From Natrarchaeobaculum sulfurireducens (GTDB lineage: Archaea > Halobacteriota > Halobacteria > Halobacteriales > Natrialbaceae), in assembly GCF_003430825.1 (NCBI RefSeq), contig NZ_CP024047.1:3100001-3164000 (forward strand): DNA of 64,000 bases. The letters are read 5' to 3'. The translations under genes and the position numbers were made by a program. The notes beneath the pieces are model-generated. The model made no database searches and was not told the DNA's origin. It saw nothing but the letters and a program-made list of their open reading frames with translations. Below are positions 44,437 to 52,090 of the stretch, piece after piece. Numbering within the stretch: position 1 is the first letter of the stretch; every line of letters begins with the position of its first letter.

Positions 44437-45519
44437 TTACTCGCTCGAGTTCGCAGAATCAGGCGTGTCGTCTTCCGGGATTTCCTCGGGGTCGTCGGGA
44501 AGGTCCGCAGTGTCTTCCGGCAGCGCCGGGGGCTCCCCGGCGGCTCCGGAGGAACTATCGCTGTCGGCAGGTGCGTCTAGGCCACCTGGTGTCCCGGTCC
44601 CGCTTACGAGGAACTCGAGGACGTTTCCGATGAAGACCTCGTTGTCCGCGACGTTGTACCGCTCGCTGGTCATGAACCCAGCGTCGCCGACCGCGACGGC
44701 GTTGTCGCCCTCGACGGCAACGGAGTGGGAACCGGCTTCACGGCTCTCTGAGTGTTCGGTCGTCTCGCTCGTCGCAAGCAGCGTCTGACCGGAGGTGCTC
44801 ACCTGCGTCGGGCCGTCGAAGACGACGCGGTCGACACCGTCGGTGAGCTGGCCACCCGCCTCGGGAGTTACCTCGAGCGTGCGGTAGTTGTGTTCGGACT
44901 CCATGTCGTAGAGGTAGCCGGTGTCGTAGGCGATACCGAACTGGGAGCTCACCGAGGCGAACTCGCCGTCGCCGCCGGTATCCGCGGCTGGCAGACCGAG
45001 CAGTCCACCCAGCATATCGCCACCGGTGTCGGGTCCAGCGGCGAACAGGAGTCGACCGTCACTGGCCGCGAAGTCGGAGACGACCTCGGTTTCACCCGTG
45101 GTGTATCGGGCTTGTGGTTCGACGACGACGAACGCGTCGACGTTCTCGAGGGCGTCAGCGAGGTGTTCTGCACGTTCTTCGGGAGGCATGTTCTGATCGT
45201 ACTCGACGTACTCGACCGAGTGGCCCTCGGCAGTCAGCGCCGAGACGACCGGCTGGAGGTCTGCTTTCGAGACGTCGTTGGCGTGTGCGGCGTCGATCGC
45301 GACGGTCTGTGGGCCGGCTGGCGAGTCGAAGTCGATCTCGCCGCCACGCTCGAGTTCGGACGTCTCGATGCCGTCCGGCTGAAGGTGGGCGTGGTCGACG
45401 GTCGGTCGTTCGGTCGTGCCCTGGTCAGTGATGACGCCAGCGCCAGCGACGCCGACGACGACGACGCCGACGACCGCGACGAACAGGAGGAGTCTCGACT
45501 GGATCTCGTCGGCGTTCAT
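44437..45519 (-). CDS. DUF4350-type membrane-anchored protein
   Basis: This protein has 360 residues. A single N-terminal span (LLLFVAVVGVVVVGVAGAGV) leads to an extracytoplasmic domain that resembles DUF4350, related to the GldG/ABC-type uncharacterised auxiliary component family. Conserved-looking blocks are DAFVVVEPQARYT, GRLLFAAGPDTGGD and AVGDAGFMTSERYNVADNEVF. The tail is acidic and Pro-rich. Its ATG overlaps the stop of the upstream SppA gene by four bases, so translation is coupled. Confidence 0.75.
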   Translation of the reverse strand: MNADEIQSRLLLFVAVVGVVVVGVAGAGVITDQGTTERPTVDHAHLQPDGIETSELERGGEIDFDSPAGPQTVAIDAAHANDVSKADLQPVVSALTAEGHSVEYVEYDQNMPPEERAEHLADALENVDAFVVVEPQARYTTGETEVVSDFAASDGRLLFAAGPDTGGDMLGGLLGLPAADTGGDGEFASVSSQFGIAYDTGYLYDMESEHNYRTLEVTPEAGGQLTDGVDRVVFDGPTQVSTSGQTLLATSETTEHSESREAGSHSVAVEGDNAVAVGDAGFMTSERYNVADNEVFIGNVLEFLVSGTGTPGGLDAPADSDSSSGAAGEPPALPEDTADLPDDPEEIPEDDTPDSANSSE

Positions 45520-46496
45520 GATCGGTCACCTCCGTCATCGGCTTCATCGGTGGGATCTGGCTCGACGGAGTCGTCGGTGGCCGTATCCGCAATCGTTTCA
45601 CCTTCGACCGATCCCCAGACGGCGAGGAAGGCGGTCGTCTCGACGTCGCCGTAATCACCGAACGTCTGCGGATGGGCGTGTGGCTCGGCGGTCGGTTCGC
45701 CCTCGCCACCGTCCTCGAAGAGGATGGGCATATCCATCGGCTGGTCGTCGCCCAGCTCGACGACGTCATAATCGCTGAGTCCGGCCTTTTCGGCGGCTGC
45801 ACCGACTGCAACGTCAGAATCACCGATTTCGTCGGCGAGGCCGTTCTCGACGGCTTGCGTGCCGGTGTAGACGTTTGCGTACGCGAGTTCGTCCTCGGAG
45901 AGCGTCAACTCGTCACCGCGGTGTTCGACCACCGAGCCGAGAAACGCCTGTTTCATCTCCTCGACTTGAGCCGTAACGTGGGCTTCGGTCTGTCCCGATT
46001 TGTCCGGCCCGGTCGTGATCTCGGAGTCGACCGGCGGCTGGTCGACGTGCGTCGCTCGCACACCGATGCTTCCGACCGTCGACGCAGGGTTGACGTAGAT
46101 TTCATCGCTCGGTGCGCTCATATAGTAGCCGCCTGAGGCACCCATCGACTGGACGCTCGTAACGACGGGCATCTCCTCGGCGGTACGATCAACCGCGAGG
46201 TAGAGACTCTCACTTGCCGTAACACCGCCGCCGGGGCTGTCGACTTTCAGGACGACCGCATCGATCGACTCGTTCTCTCGAGCCTCGCGTAGGTCGTCGG
46301 TGACCGCTTGGGCGGTCGGTTCGGTGATCGAACTGTCCATCTCGATGACGGCAACCGTGCCGTCGGGTCCGCTCGCTGCCCCCCACGCCATCGGAGCCAG
46401 TGCGGCTCCGACGAGGAGGGCAACCACGGCGATCGTCACGTACGACCGTGCGACCGCCCCGAGTAGATCTCGGACGAGGGCTAATGTATCGCTCAT
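45516..46496 (-). CDS. sppA: Signal peptide peptidase SppA (S49 family)
   Basis: This is a 326-residue, short, single-domain form. An N-terminal membrane anchor (residues about 18-40) precedes a ClpP-like fold: VVLKVDSPGGGV, then the nucleophile in SMGASGGYY (about S121). TVGSIGV follows, and a Lys at about 166 lies near the expected catalytic Lys. SppA degrades leftover signal peptides and misfolded membrane proteins. It overlaps the DUF4350 gene by four bases. The ATG at 46496 follows an unusually AT-rich promoter. Confidence 0.88.
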   Translation of the reverse strand: MSDTLALVRDLLGAVARSYVTIAVVALLVGAALAPMAWGAASGPDGTVAVIEMDSSITEPTAQAVTDDLREARENESIDAVVLKVDSPGGGVTASESLYLAVDRTAEEMPVVTSVQSMGASGGYYMSAPSDEIYVNPASTVGSIGVRATHVDQPPVDSEITTGPDKSGQTEAHVTAQVEEMKQAFLGSVVEHRGDELTLSEDELAYANVYTGTQAVENGLADEIGDSDVAVGAAAEKAGLSDYDVVELGDDQPMDMPILFEDGGEGEPTAEPHAHPQTFGDYGDVETTAFLAVWGSVEGETIADTATDDSVEPDPTDEADDGGDRS

Positions 46497-46499
46497 ATT

Positions 46500-46565
46500 C
46501 AGTTCCACAATATAGTCAGAATTGTTGATATAAATATTATTCTATAGTGGTTGACAATAATTGGC
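46500..46565 (-). promoter_or_regulatory. AT-rich promoter region of the sppA operon
   Basis: About 60 bases with very low GC carry several overlapping TATA-like words (tataaatatta, ctatagt) and the inverted words TTGT and ACAA. It is the most AT-rich stretch seen in the window and holds the sppA promoter, and perhaps an operator. Confidence 0.5.
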
Positions 46566-46706
46566 AGACAGAAGGAGCTACTCGAGGAAAGAGCCGCGAC
46601 GATCGATCCGCGGGGACGGTGGCGGTGTTCCTCGTTCGAGCGATACGAACACCGACCTAAAAGAGCCGACCGGGCGTTTTCCGGATGAGAAACTGCGTGA
46701 CGGCGC

Positions 46707-48086
46707 TTACTCTCGTTCGCCCGCACCGAGAGCGCTCTCGCCGACTTTCTCGTGCCCCTCGATGACTTCCTGGCCGTCCATGTACGGCCGGAGCGCCTCG
46801 GGAATCGTCACGGTGCCGTCGTCGTTCTGGTAGCACTCGAGGATGGCAACCATCACCCGTGGGAGCGCGAGTCCGGAGGCGTTCAGGGTGTGGAGGTATT
46901 CCGCGGACTCGTGGCGTTCGGGGCGGTAGCGCAGGCCAGCCCGTCGGGCCTGAAAGTCCTCGAAATTCGACGCCGAAGAGACCTCGAGCCAGCGGCCGCC
47001 CTCCTCGGGACCGTCGTCCATGTCATCGGCGGGTGCCCAGACTTCGATGTCGTAGGTCTTCGCGCTCGCGAACGTGAGGTCGCCCGTACAGAGTTCGAGG
47101 ATTCGGTAGGGAAGCTCGAGGCGTCTGAGGACCTCCTCGGCCTCGTCGACGAGTTCCTCGAGACGGTCGTAGCTGGTCTCGGGGTCGACGAAGTTGACCA
47201 GTTCGACCTTGTTGAACTGATGGACGCGGACGATGCCGCGGGTTTCGGTGCCGTGTTCTCCGGCCTCACGGCGGAAGTTGGGGGTGTAGGCCTGGTGTTT
47301 CAGCGGCAGGTCGTCAGCGAGCAGGATCTCGTCGGCGTACATGTTGGTGACGGGCACCTCCGCGGTCGGACAGAGCCAGAGGTCCTCGTCGTCGTAGGCG
47401 TCGGTGTTGGCTCCGCCGAGTCGGTAGGCGTCGTCGGCGAACTTCGGAAGCTGTCCCGTCCCGCGCATCGACGTGCTCTTGATCGGGATCGGCGGGAAGA
47501 GATCGACGTAGCCCTGCTCGCGGTGGACGTCCATCATGAACTGGATCAGCGCGTGCTCGAGCCGTGCGCCGTCGCCTTTGAGGAAGTAAAACCCCGATCC
47601 CGTCGTCTTCGCGGCGCGAGCCTCGTCGATGATGTCTAAGTCCTCGCCGAGTTCGTAGTGGGGCGTGACTTCGTCGGCGTCGACGGGGAGGTCGTCGAAT
47701 CCCCAGCGTCGGTCCTCGACGTTGTGGCGTTCGTCGATCCCCAGCGGCACGCTCTCGTCGGGAATGTTCGGAATCTCGAGGATTCGCTGGTCGAGTTCCG
47801 TCTTGAGCTCGGTCGCTTCGGCCTCGATGTCCTCGATCTGTGCTTTGAGCTCTTTGGACTCCTCGATGGCCTGCTCGCGCTCGTCGACTTTCCCCTCGGA
47901 AACTAGCTTGCCGATCTTCTGGGTGATCTGGTTTCGCTCGTGGCGCAGTTCGTCGCCGCGGGCTTTCAGCTCCCGCCAGCGCTCGTCGAGTTCGACGAGT
48001 TCGTCGACGTCGACGTCCGCGCCTCGGTTCTCGACAGCGTCGCGCACCTCGTCGGGATCCTCCTGTAAGTAGCTCCGGTCGATCAT
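46707..48086 (-). CDS. serS: Seryl-tRNA synthetase
   Basis: This protein has 459 residues. It charges tRNA-Ser (and tRNA-Sec/Pyl where present). The N-terminal long coiled-coil arm for tRNA (about 30-110) precedes the class II core, with motif 2 NFRREAGEHGTETRGIVRVHQF and motif 3 LPRVMVAILECYQ. It is the common bacterial-type SerRS used by haloarchaea, not the methanogen-type rare form. The start MIDRSYLQED is the usual family start. Confidence 0.96.
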   Translation of the reverse strand: MIDRSYLQEDPDEVRDAVENRGADVDVDELVELDERWRELKARGDELRHERNQITQKIGKLVSEGKVDEREQAIEESKELKAQIEDIEAEATELKTELDQRILEIPNIPDESVPLGIDERHNVEDRRWGFDDLPVDADEVTPHYELGEDLDIIDEARAAKTTGSGFYFLKGDGARLEHALIQFMMDVHREQGYVDLFPPIPIKSTSMRGTGQLPKFADDAYRLGGANTDAYDDEDLWLCPTAEVPVTNMYADEILLADDLPLKHQAYTPNFRREAGEHGTETRGIVRVHQFNKVELVNFVDPETSYDRLEELVDEAEEVLRRLELPYRILELCTGDLTFASAKTYDIEVWAPADDMDDGPEEGGRWLEVSSASNFEDFQARRAGLRYRPERHESAEYLHTLNASGLALPRVMVAILECYQNDDGTVTIPEALRPYMDGQEVIEGHEKVGESALGAGERE

Positions 48087-48424
48087 TGACCGTGGCTTCT
48101 TTGCGGCCGTCCAAAACCGTATCGGAAGGCACCGTCAAAGCGCGCTCTCGACTCGCGATACCGCCGGATCGATCGACGACCGTCGGTCGCTCGAGCGACG
48201 AAGCCACGATCAGACACGTCGACACGCGGTGATCGTCGGCTGGCGCTCTGTGAGTGAATCGGCGAACGTCACGGCGGTGAGAGCTGGTTCCGGGGGACTC
48301 TCAGTCACCGATTCGACTGGCCGAACACACACTCTGCGGATCGTCTTCGCCGGCTGTCGCCGCAGTCGGGTCGTCCGATGTCGGGCGGGAAACGCTTTTT
48401 TCACCGGGCACCGCGTGGTTCACC
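48087..48424. other. 338-base divergent spacer without a gene
   Basis: The spacer lies between serS (minus) and the PhoU/TrkA-C gene (plus). I see no small ORF with coding character. The stretch aacgcttttttcacc, about 25-40 bases before the ATG at 48425, is the likely promoter for the plus gene. No clear TATA box for serS is visible within 60 bases of its start. Confidence 0.5.
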
Positions 48425-49633
48425 ATGGACCCGCTCGAGGGAGAGGCGTCGTCGGGAGCAGTTGAGTACGAGCCGGTGAGTGTCAAAGACGTGCTCGTCG
48501 AGATGAAAGACACCGCAGAGCTGTTGATCGACCTCTCGTACTCGGCGGTGTTGCACAGCAACGAGGCGCTCGCGCGTGAAGTGTTGCGCCTGGAAGAACG
48601 GATGGACGTCCTCGAGCTCAAAGCGCGGATGAGTCTGATGATGGCCGTCCGCAATCCCGGAGATGCAGAACAGCTCGCACCCGTACTCGGGATCGTCGCC
48701 GCCGCTGGAGACATCAGCGACGCCGCCGGCGACATCGCGAAGATCGTCTTAGAGGAGATGGGGCTGCCGGATGCGATGCGAGCCGCGCTTCCCGAAGCCG
48801 CCGAGACGCTCGTCCGCGGCGTCGTCGGGCGCGACTCTCCGTACGCCAATCGGACACTCGCCGATATCGACCTCGAGTCCGGGACAGGTGTACGCGTGAT
48901 CGCGCTTCGCCGGGGCGACGAGTGGCTGCTCAATCCCGGTCCGTCGACGACTATCGAGACCGACGACGTGGCACTGCTTCGCGGGCCGGAGACTGCCATC
49001 GACGAGGTCTACGAGTCGCTGACCGGCGAGGGCTACGAGTCGCCGGACATCGAGGTTGAAGGGATCGCAGACCTAGAGCGCGCCGTCGACACGATCGTTC
49101 ACATGAAGAACCTCTCGGAACTCGCAGTCGACCTGGCCTACAGCAGCGTTCTCTTCGGGAGCGAGGGACTCGCCGAGGAGGTCCGCAACCTCGAGATCGA
49201 AGTCGATGCGATGGAGTCGCGCTTCGAAGCCTGGACGCTCCGAGCGGCCGCAGACGCCGAAGAGCCGGTCACCCTCCGTGGCCTGATCCGGCTGGGGAGT
49301 GCCACGGAAGTCATCAGCGACGCCGCCATCGACATCAGCGAAGGCGTACTGCGTGACCTCGAGGTCCATCCCGTCGTCCGGATGGCCGTCGAAGAGAGCG
49401 ACGAGATAATCAGCCGGCTAGAGATCGAGGCCGACAGCGACCTCGACGGGGTCCGAGTCACCTCCGGGGTTCCCGACGTCGAGTCGACCATGTCGGTGAT
49501 CGCCATCCGACGACCCGGCGAGGGCTGGATTCTCGTCGGTGACACCGACGTCGAACTACAGACTGGCGACGTCCTCATCTCGAAGGGGACTCGAACGGCC
49601 GCGGAGGCGTTCGAGTCGCTCGCTGCCGACTGA
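48425..49633 (+). CDS. Duplicated PhoU/TrkA-C domain regulatory protein
   Basis: This protein has 402 residues, an internal duplication of about 200 residues each. Each half has a PhoU-like helical bundle (VKDVLVEMKDTAELLIDLSYSAVL and VDTIVHMKNLSELAVDLAYSSVL) followed by a TrkA-C beta domain (RVIALRRGDEWLL and MSVIAIRRPGEGWIL). PhoU/TrkA-C proteins gate ion channels in response to ligands. Three MgtE-family genes follow within 4 kb, so it may regulate divalent-cation entry; a K+ channel is the alternative. Confidence 0.85.
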   Translation: MDPLEGEASSGAVEYEPVSVKDVLVEMKDTAELLIDLSYSAVLHSNEALAREVLRLEERMDVLELKARMSLMMAVRNPGDAEQLAPVLGIVAAAGDISDAAGDIAKIVLEEMGLPDAMRAALPEAAETLVRGVVGRDSPYANRTLADIDLESGTGVRVIALRRGDEWLLNPGPSTTIETDDVALLRGPETAIDEVYESLTGEGYESPDIEVEGIADLERAVDTIVHMKNLSELAVDLAYSSVLFGSEGLAEEVRNLEIEVDAMESRFEAWTLRAAADAEEPVTLRGLIRLGSATEVISDAAIDISEGVLRDLEVHPVVRMAVEESDEIISRLEIEADSDLDGVRVTSGVPDVESTMSVIAIRRPGEGWILVGDTDVELQTGDVLISKGTRTAAEAFESLAAD

Positions 49634-49767
49634 CTGTCACCGTCTTGTGTCGAGTGCAATGAGCGCCGCTGAGTGCCACTATACACCGTATCACGTATCG
49701 ACACCCGGTTTGGCCCGTGTTGATCCCCTGAGCGAACAACATATCCGTCGCTTCGACTGAGGTCCGA

Positions 49768-49917
49768 TCAGCCGCCCAACCGCCAGATCGGATCGATCGA
49801 GCCGTGATCGGTCGCGGCGGTCGCCTCGAGGAGGACTAACACGAGTTCGAAGTAGACGAGCACGCTAGCAACGAGAACGATGCTCGCGACTGCGAACGGG
49901 AGAAGGGGACGCGTCAT
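49768..49917 (-). CDS. 49-residue membrane protein coupled to the HalOD1 gene
   Basis: This protein has 49 residues: MTRPLLPF, then a strong hydrophobic segment (AVASIVLVASVLVYFELVLVLL) and a short outside tail ending WRLGG. Its ATG overlaps the stop of the HalOD1 gene by four bases, the usual sign of a real translationally coupled gene, and third-position GC is high. Function unknown; it could anchor or signal through the HalOD1 protein. Confidence 0.6.
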   Translation of the reverse strand: MTRPLLPFAVASIVLVASVLVYFELVLVLLEATAATDHGSIDPIWRLGG

Positions 49918-50294
49918 GGGCTATCGTGGGCGGTTGTGGGACGGTCAATTCGCTGCGCTCGAGGTCGACTCGAGTCCCCGGTGTGGGCGCGAGTTACGAT
50001 AGGAGACCGTTCGGCCGTCGACGACCGTCCAGTCCCCGGTCGTTCCGACGGGGCCTCGGCGGCCGCCGTCACCGATACCTCGCCCGTGTGCTCGACCGTT
50101 ACGATGTACTCCCGGTAGTCGAAGGAGATCCGACCCTCGAATCCCGCGGATCCGAGTTCTCGAGCACCGAGTAGCGTCTCGAGGGCTTCGACGTCGACAA
50201 CCTCGTACAGCGGCGGCTCAAGGTGAATCGGATCGGTCTCCTCGCGGGCAGCGATCTCTCGGGCGATCGTGAGTTCGAGTGGCTCGTCGTCCAT
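49914..50294 (-). CDS. HalOD1 output domain protein
   Basis: This protein has 126 residues. The N-terminal 75 residues fit the haloarchaeal HalOD1 domain (LTIAREIAAREETDP, LYEVVDVEALETLL, GRISFDYREYIVTVEHTGEVSV). The rest is a disordered Ser/Arg/Thr tail. HalOD1 is thought to be an output or signalling domain, often near sensor genes. It overlaps the 49-residue membrane gene by four bases. The start at 50294 or 50309 cannot be told apart for certain. Confidence 0.75.
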   Translation of the reverse strand: MDDEPLELTIAREIAAREETDPIHLEPPLYEVVDVEALETLLGARELGSAGFEGRISFDYREYIVTVEHTGEVSVTAAAEAPSERPGTGRSSTAERSPIVTRAHTGDSSRPRAQRIDRPTTAHDSP

Positions 50295-50329
50295 AGAACG
50301 GACGGCCACACCATTGCACTTGAAATTCA

Positions 50330-50377
50330 GTCAGACGCTCGACAGACAGGCCGACACGCGTCAGACAGTCGACAGAC
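50330..50377. promoter_or_regulatory. Two 18-base direct repeats upstream of the HalOD1 gene
   Basis: The word gtcagac-nn-tcgacagac occurs at 50330-50347 and at 50360-50377, identical except for the two middle bases and 30 bases apart (about three helical turns). The position, just upstream of the HalOD1 start, suits a regulator that binds one DNA face. Confidence 0.4.
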
Positions 50378-50495
50378 GAAACGTAAGGCGAGGTTCAGAA
50401 GAGGTATCGAAGGGTCGTACAGCTTCCAGACGCGAACCGGGAGGCGAGAGGGGTGCGTGGCCACGGATACCGCTGGGTGATTACGAGACACCCGT

Positions 50496-51077
50496 TCAGA
50501 ACCCGAGGACGACCGCCGAGACGCCGATGAAGATGACCATTCCGAAGACGTCGACGACGTTGGTGACGATCGGGATCGTCGTGTCGTCGGGATCGATTCC
50601 CAGTCGATACGAGCCGTACGTCGCCGCGAAACTGAAAACAATGGCGATGACGGCGACGGACATACCGCTGACAAGCGAGATGAACAGGAGCGTTCCGAGG
50701 CCGATTGCACCGCCGAACAACAACGCGCCGATCAGGTACGCCCCCACGCCGAGTGCGGTGAAGATCGTCACCGCGAGCGCGAGGATTGCACCGACGTTCG
50801 CCCACAGCACCCGGTCGGTCGGGTCGAGTTCCGTCGTCCCCAGATGAAAACGCGTCGACAGCCGCGAACTCAAGATCGCACCGAGGTTACCACCCATGTC
50901 GACCATCGTCGGCACCATCACCGCCAGGATGGCGAACTCCTCTAACATCGCTTCTGCGCTCTCGAGGGTGATCCCTGCCCAGAGGACGATGATCGAGAGA
51001 ACGACCAGCAGCGGGAACATGTTGCCGACGATCGACTTCCAGTTCCAGGTACCGAGTGAGTCCTGCGGGACGACCAT
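50496..51077 (-). CDS. MgtE-type divalent cation transporter, half-size (distal)
   Basis: This protein has 193 residues. It has five membrane segments and the MgtE/SLC41 core signature VPTMVDMGGNLGAI, plus the later IVTNVVDVFGMVIF. There is no N-terminal or CBS domain, so it is a pore module only. Half-size MgtE domains must dimerise, most simply with the product of the overlapping upstream gene (stop and start share one base, TGATG). The substrate is most likely Mg2+. Confidence 0.85.
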   Translation of the reverse strand: MVVPQDSLGTWNWKSIVGNMFPLLVVLSIIVLWAGITLESAEAMLEEFAILAVMVPTMVDMGGNLGAILSSRLSTRFHLGTTELDPTDRVLWANVGAILALAVTIFTALGVGAYLIGALLFGGAIGLGTLLFISLVSGMSVAVIAIVFSFAATYGSYRLGIDPDDTTIPIVTNVVDVFGMVIFIGVSAVVLGF

Positions 51078-51646
51078 CAGACGAGCACCTCCACGAAGCC
51101 GATCGCGAACAGCATAAAGAGCATCCCGAAGATATCACCGAGGGTCGTAACGATCGGACCGACGAGGTTGTCGGGGTCGTAGCCATAGCGGTAGCCGGCG
51201 AAGATCAGCGCGAGCAGGCCGACGATCATGACGACCGAGGTCAGCACGCCGGCAACGAGCATGATCCCGACGAGTTCGTAGACGGCGGCGACGTTCCAGC
51301 CGATGAGGAGCAACGCGAGCCAGGTGACGACACCGATAACGATCGAAATTCCGATGCCGTTGACGAACGAGGCGAGCACGGCGTTGACCAGCCGCTCGTT
51401 CCGCTCGAAGCGTGGTTCGATCAGCCCCTGGTGGAGCCCGCTCGAGATCCGACCGCCGAGTGCGCCGTAGACGTTCCCACGGGTCGCGAGGAAAACGGGA
51501 ACCATCACGAGCAAGCCGGGGAACCGCTCGACGCTCTCGAGAATTCCTTCGAGGACGATACCGGCGAAGAGGCCCCCGCCGAGGGCGACAAACAGGATCG
51601 GGAGTGCTTCGCGATAGATCGACCAAAAATCACGCCGAAAGCTCAT
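51077..51646 (-). CDS. MgtE-type divalent cation transporter, half-size (proximal)
   Basis: This protein has 189 residues and is the first gene of the pair. It has five spans, with the family signature as VPVFLATRGNVYGALGGRIS and IVTTLGDIFGMLFM. The signature departs from MDMGGN at the Gly-rich site, reading ATRGN, so the two half-transporters are distinct partners rather than copies. The start codon at 51646 is followed by MSFRRDFWSIYREALP. Confidence 0.85.
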   Translation of the reverse strand: MSFRRDFWSIYREALPILFVALGGGLFAGIVLEGILESVERFPGLLVMVPVFLATRGNVYGALGGRISSGLHQGLIEPRFERNERLVNAVLASFVNGIGISIVIGVVTWLALLLIGWNVAAVYELVGIMLVAGVLTSVVMIVGLLALIFAGYRYGYDPDNLVGPIVTTLGDIFGMLFMLFAIGFVEVLV

Positions 51647-51825
51647 ATCTGGGTCTCACTACGTCGCCTGTTAATACTGCCGGAGAGAACGGTTCGGAAT
51701 GCGGTGGATCGAGTGGATACGAGTGAGTGATCAGGCCGGCGGCCGGGCGTTGATCGACGAGGACGGGCGGCAAACGTATTCGTTTGTGGAGTAGTCACAC
51801 CGCAGGATAAAACCGCTATAACTGT

Positions 51826-51844
51826 CCGACAGGGGCAATGTCGG
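51826..51844. promoter_or_regulatory. Operator-like inverted repeat between divergent mgtE genes
   Basis: CCGACA-ggggcaa-TGTCGG is a perfect 6-base repeat in the 276-base divergent spacer between the half-MgtE operon and the CBS-MgtE gene. A TATA-like attatatg for the plus strand is at 51868-51875. A shared regulator binding here is possible. Confidence 0.4.
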
Positions 51845-51922
51845 TCGGTCCCATGATAGCCGAACACATTATATGTACTAGATGAGAACGTTTTTTAGAG
51901 GCCACTAAAAACGTCCTCGCGC

Positions 51923-52090
51923 ATGCTGGACACTAATCACAGCAGCGGATACGGCACCGATTCTGCGATCAACGACGGTGAACGCGAGCGCGGCCGCTCG
52001 CTCGAGGAACTGATTCTCGACTTGCTCGAAGGTGAGTTCGCGGGCGTCATGCGCTCGCACAGCCGGGGTGAGGTGTATGGGGGCTACTAG
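51923..52090 (+). CDS. 55-residue ORF overlapping the CBS-MgtE start
   Basis: The ATG at 51923 lies 48 bases after a TATA-like element. The ORF has coding-like codon use (LEELILDLLEGEFAGVM) and ends inside the start of the MgtE gene, overlapping it by 14 bases in another frame. It is either a small upstream protein that couples translation of mgtE or the N terminus of MgtE broken by a frameshift. The GEFAGVM words faintly recall the hinge before MgtE CBS domains. Confidence 0.4.
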   Translation: MLDTNHSSGYGTDSAINDGERERGRSLEELILDLLEGEFAGVMRSHSRGEVYGGY

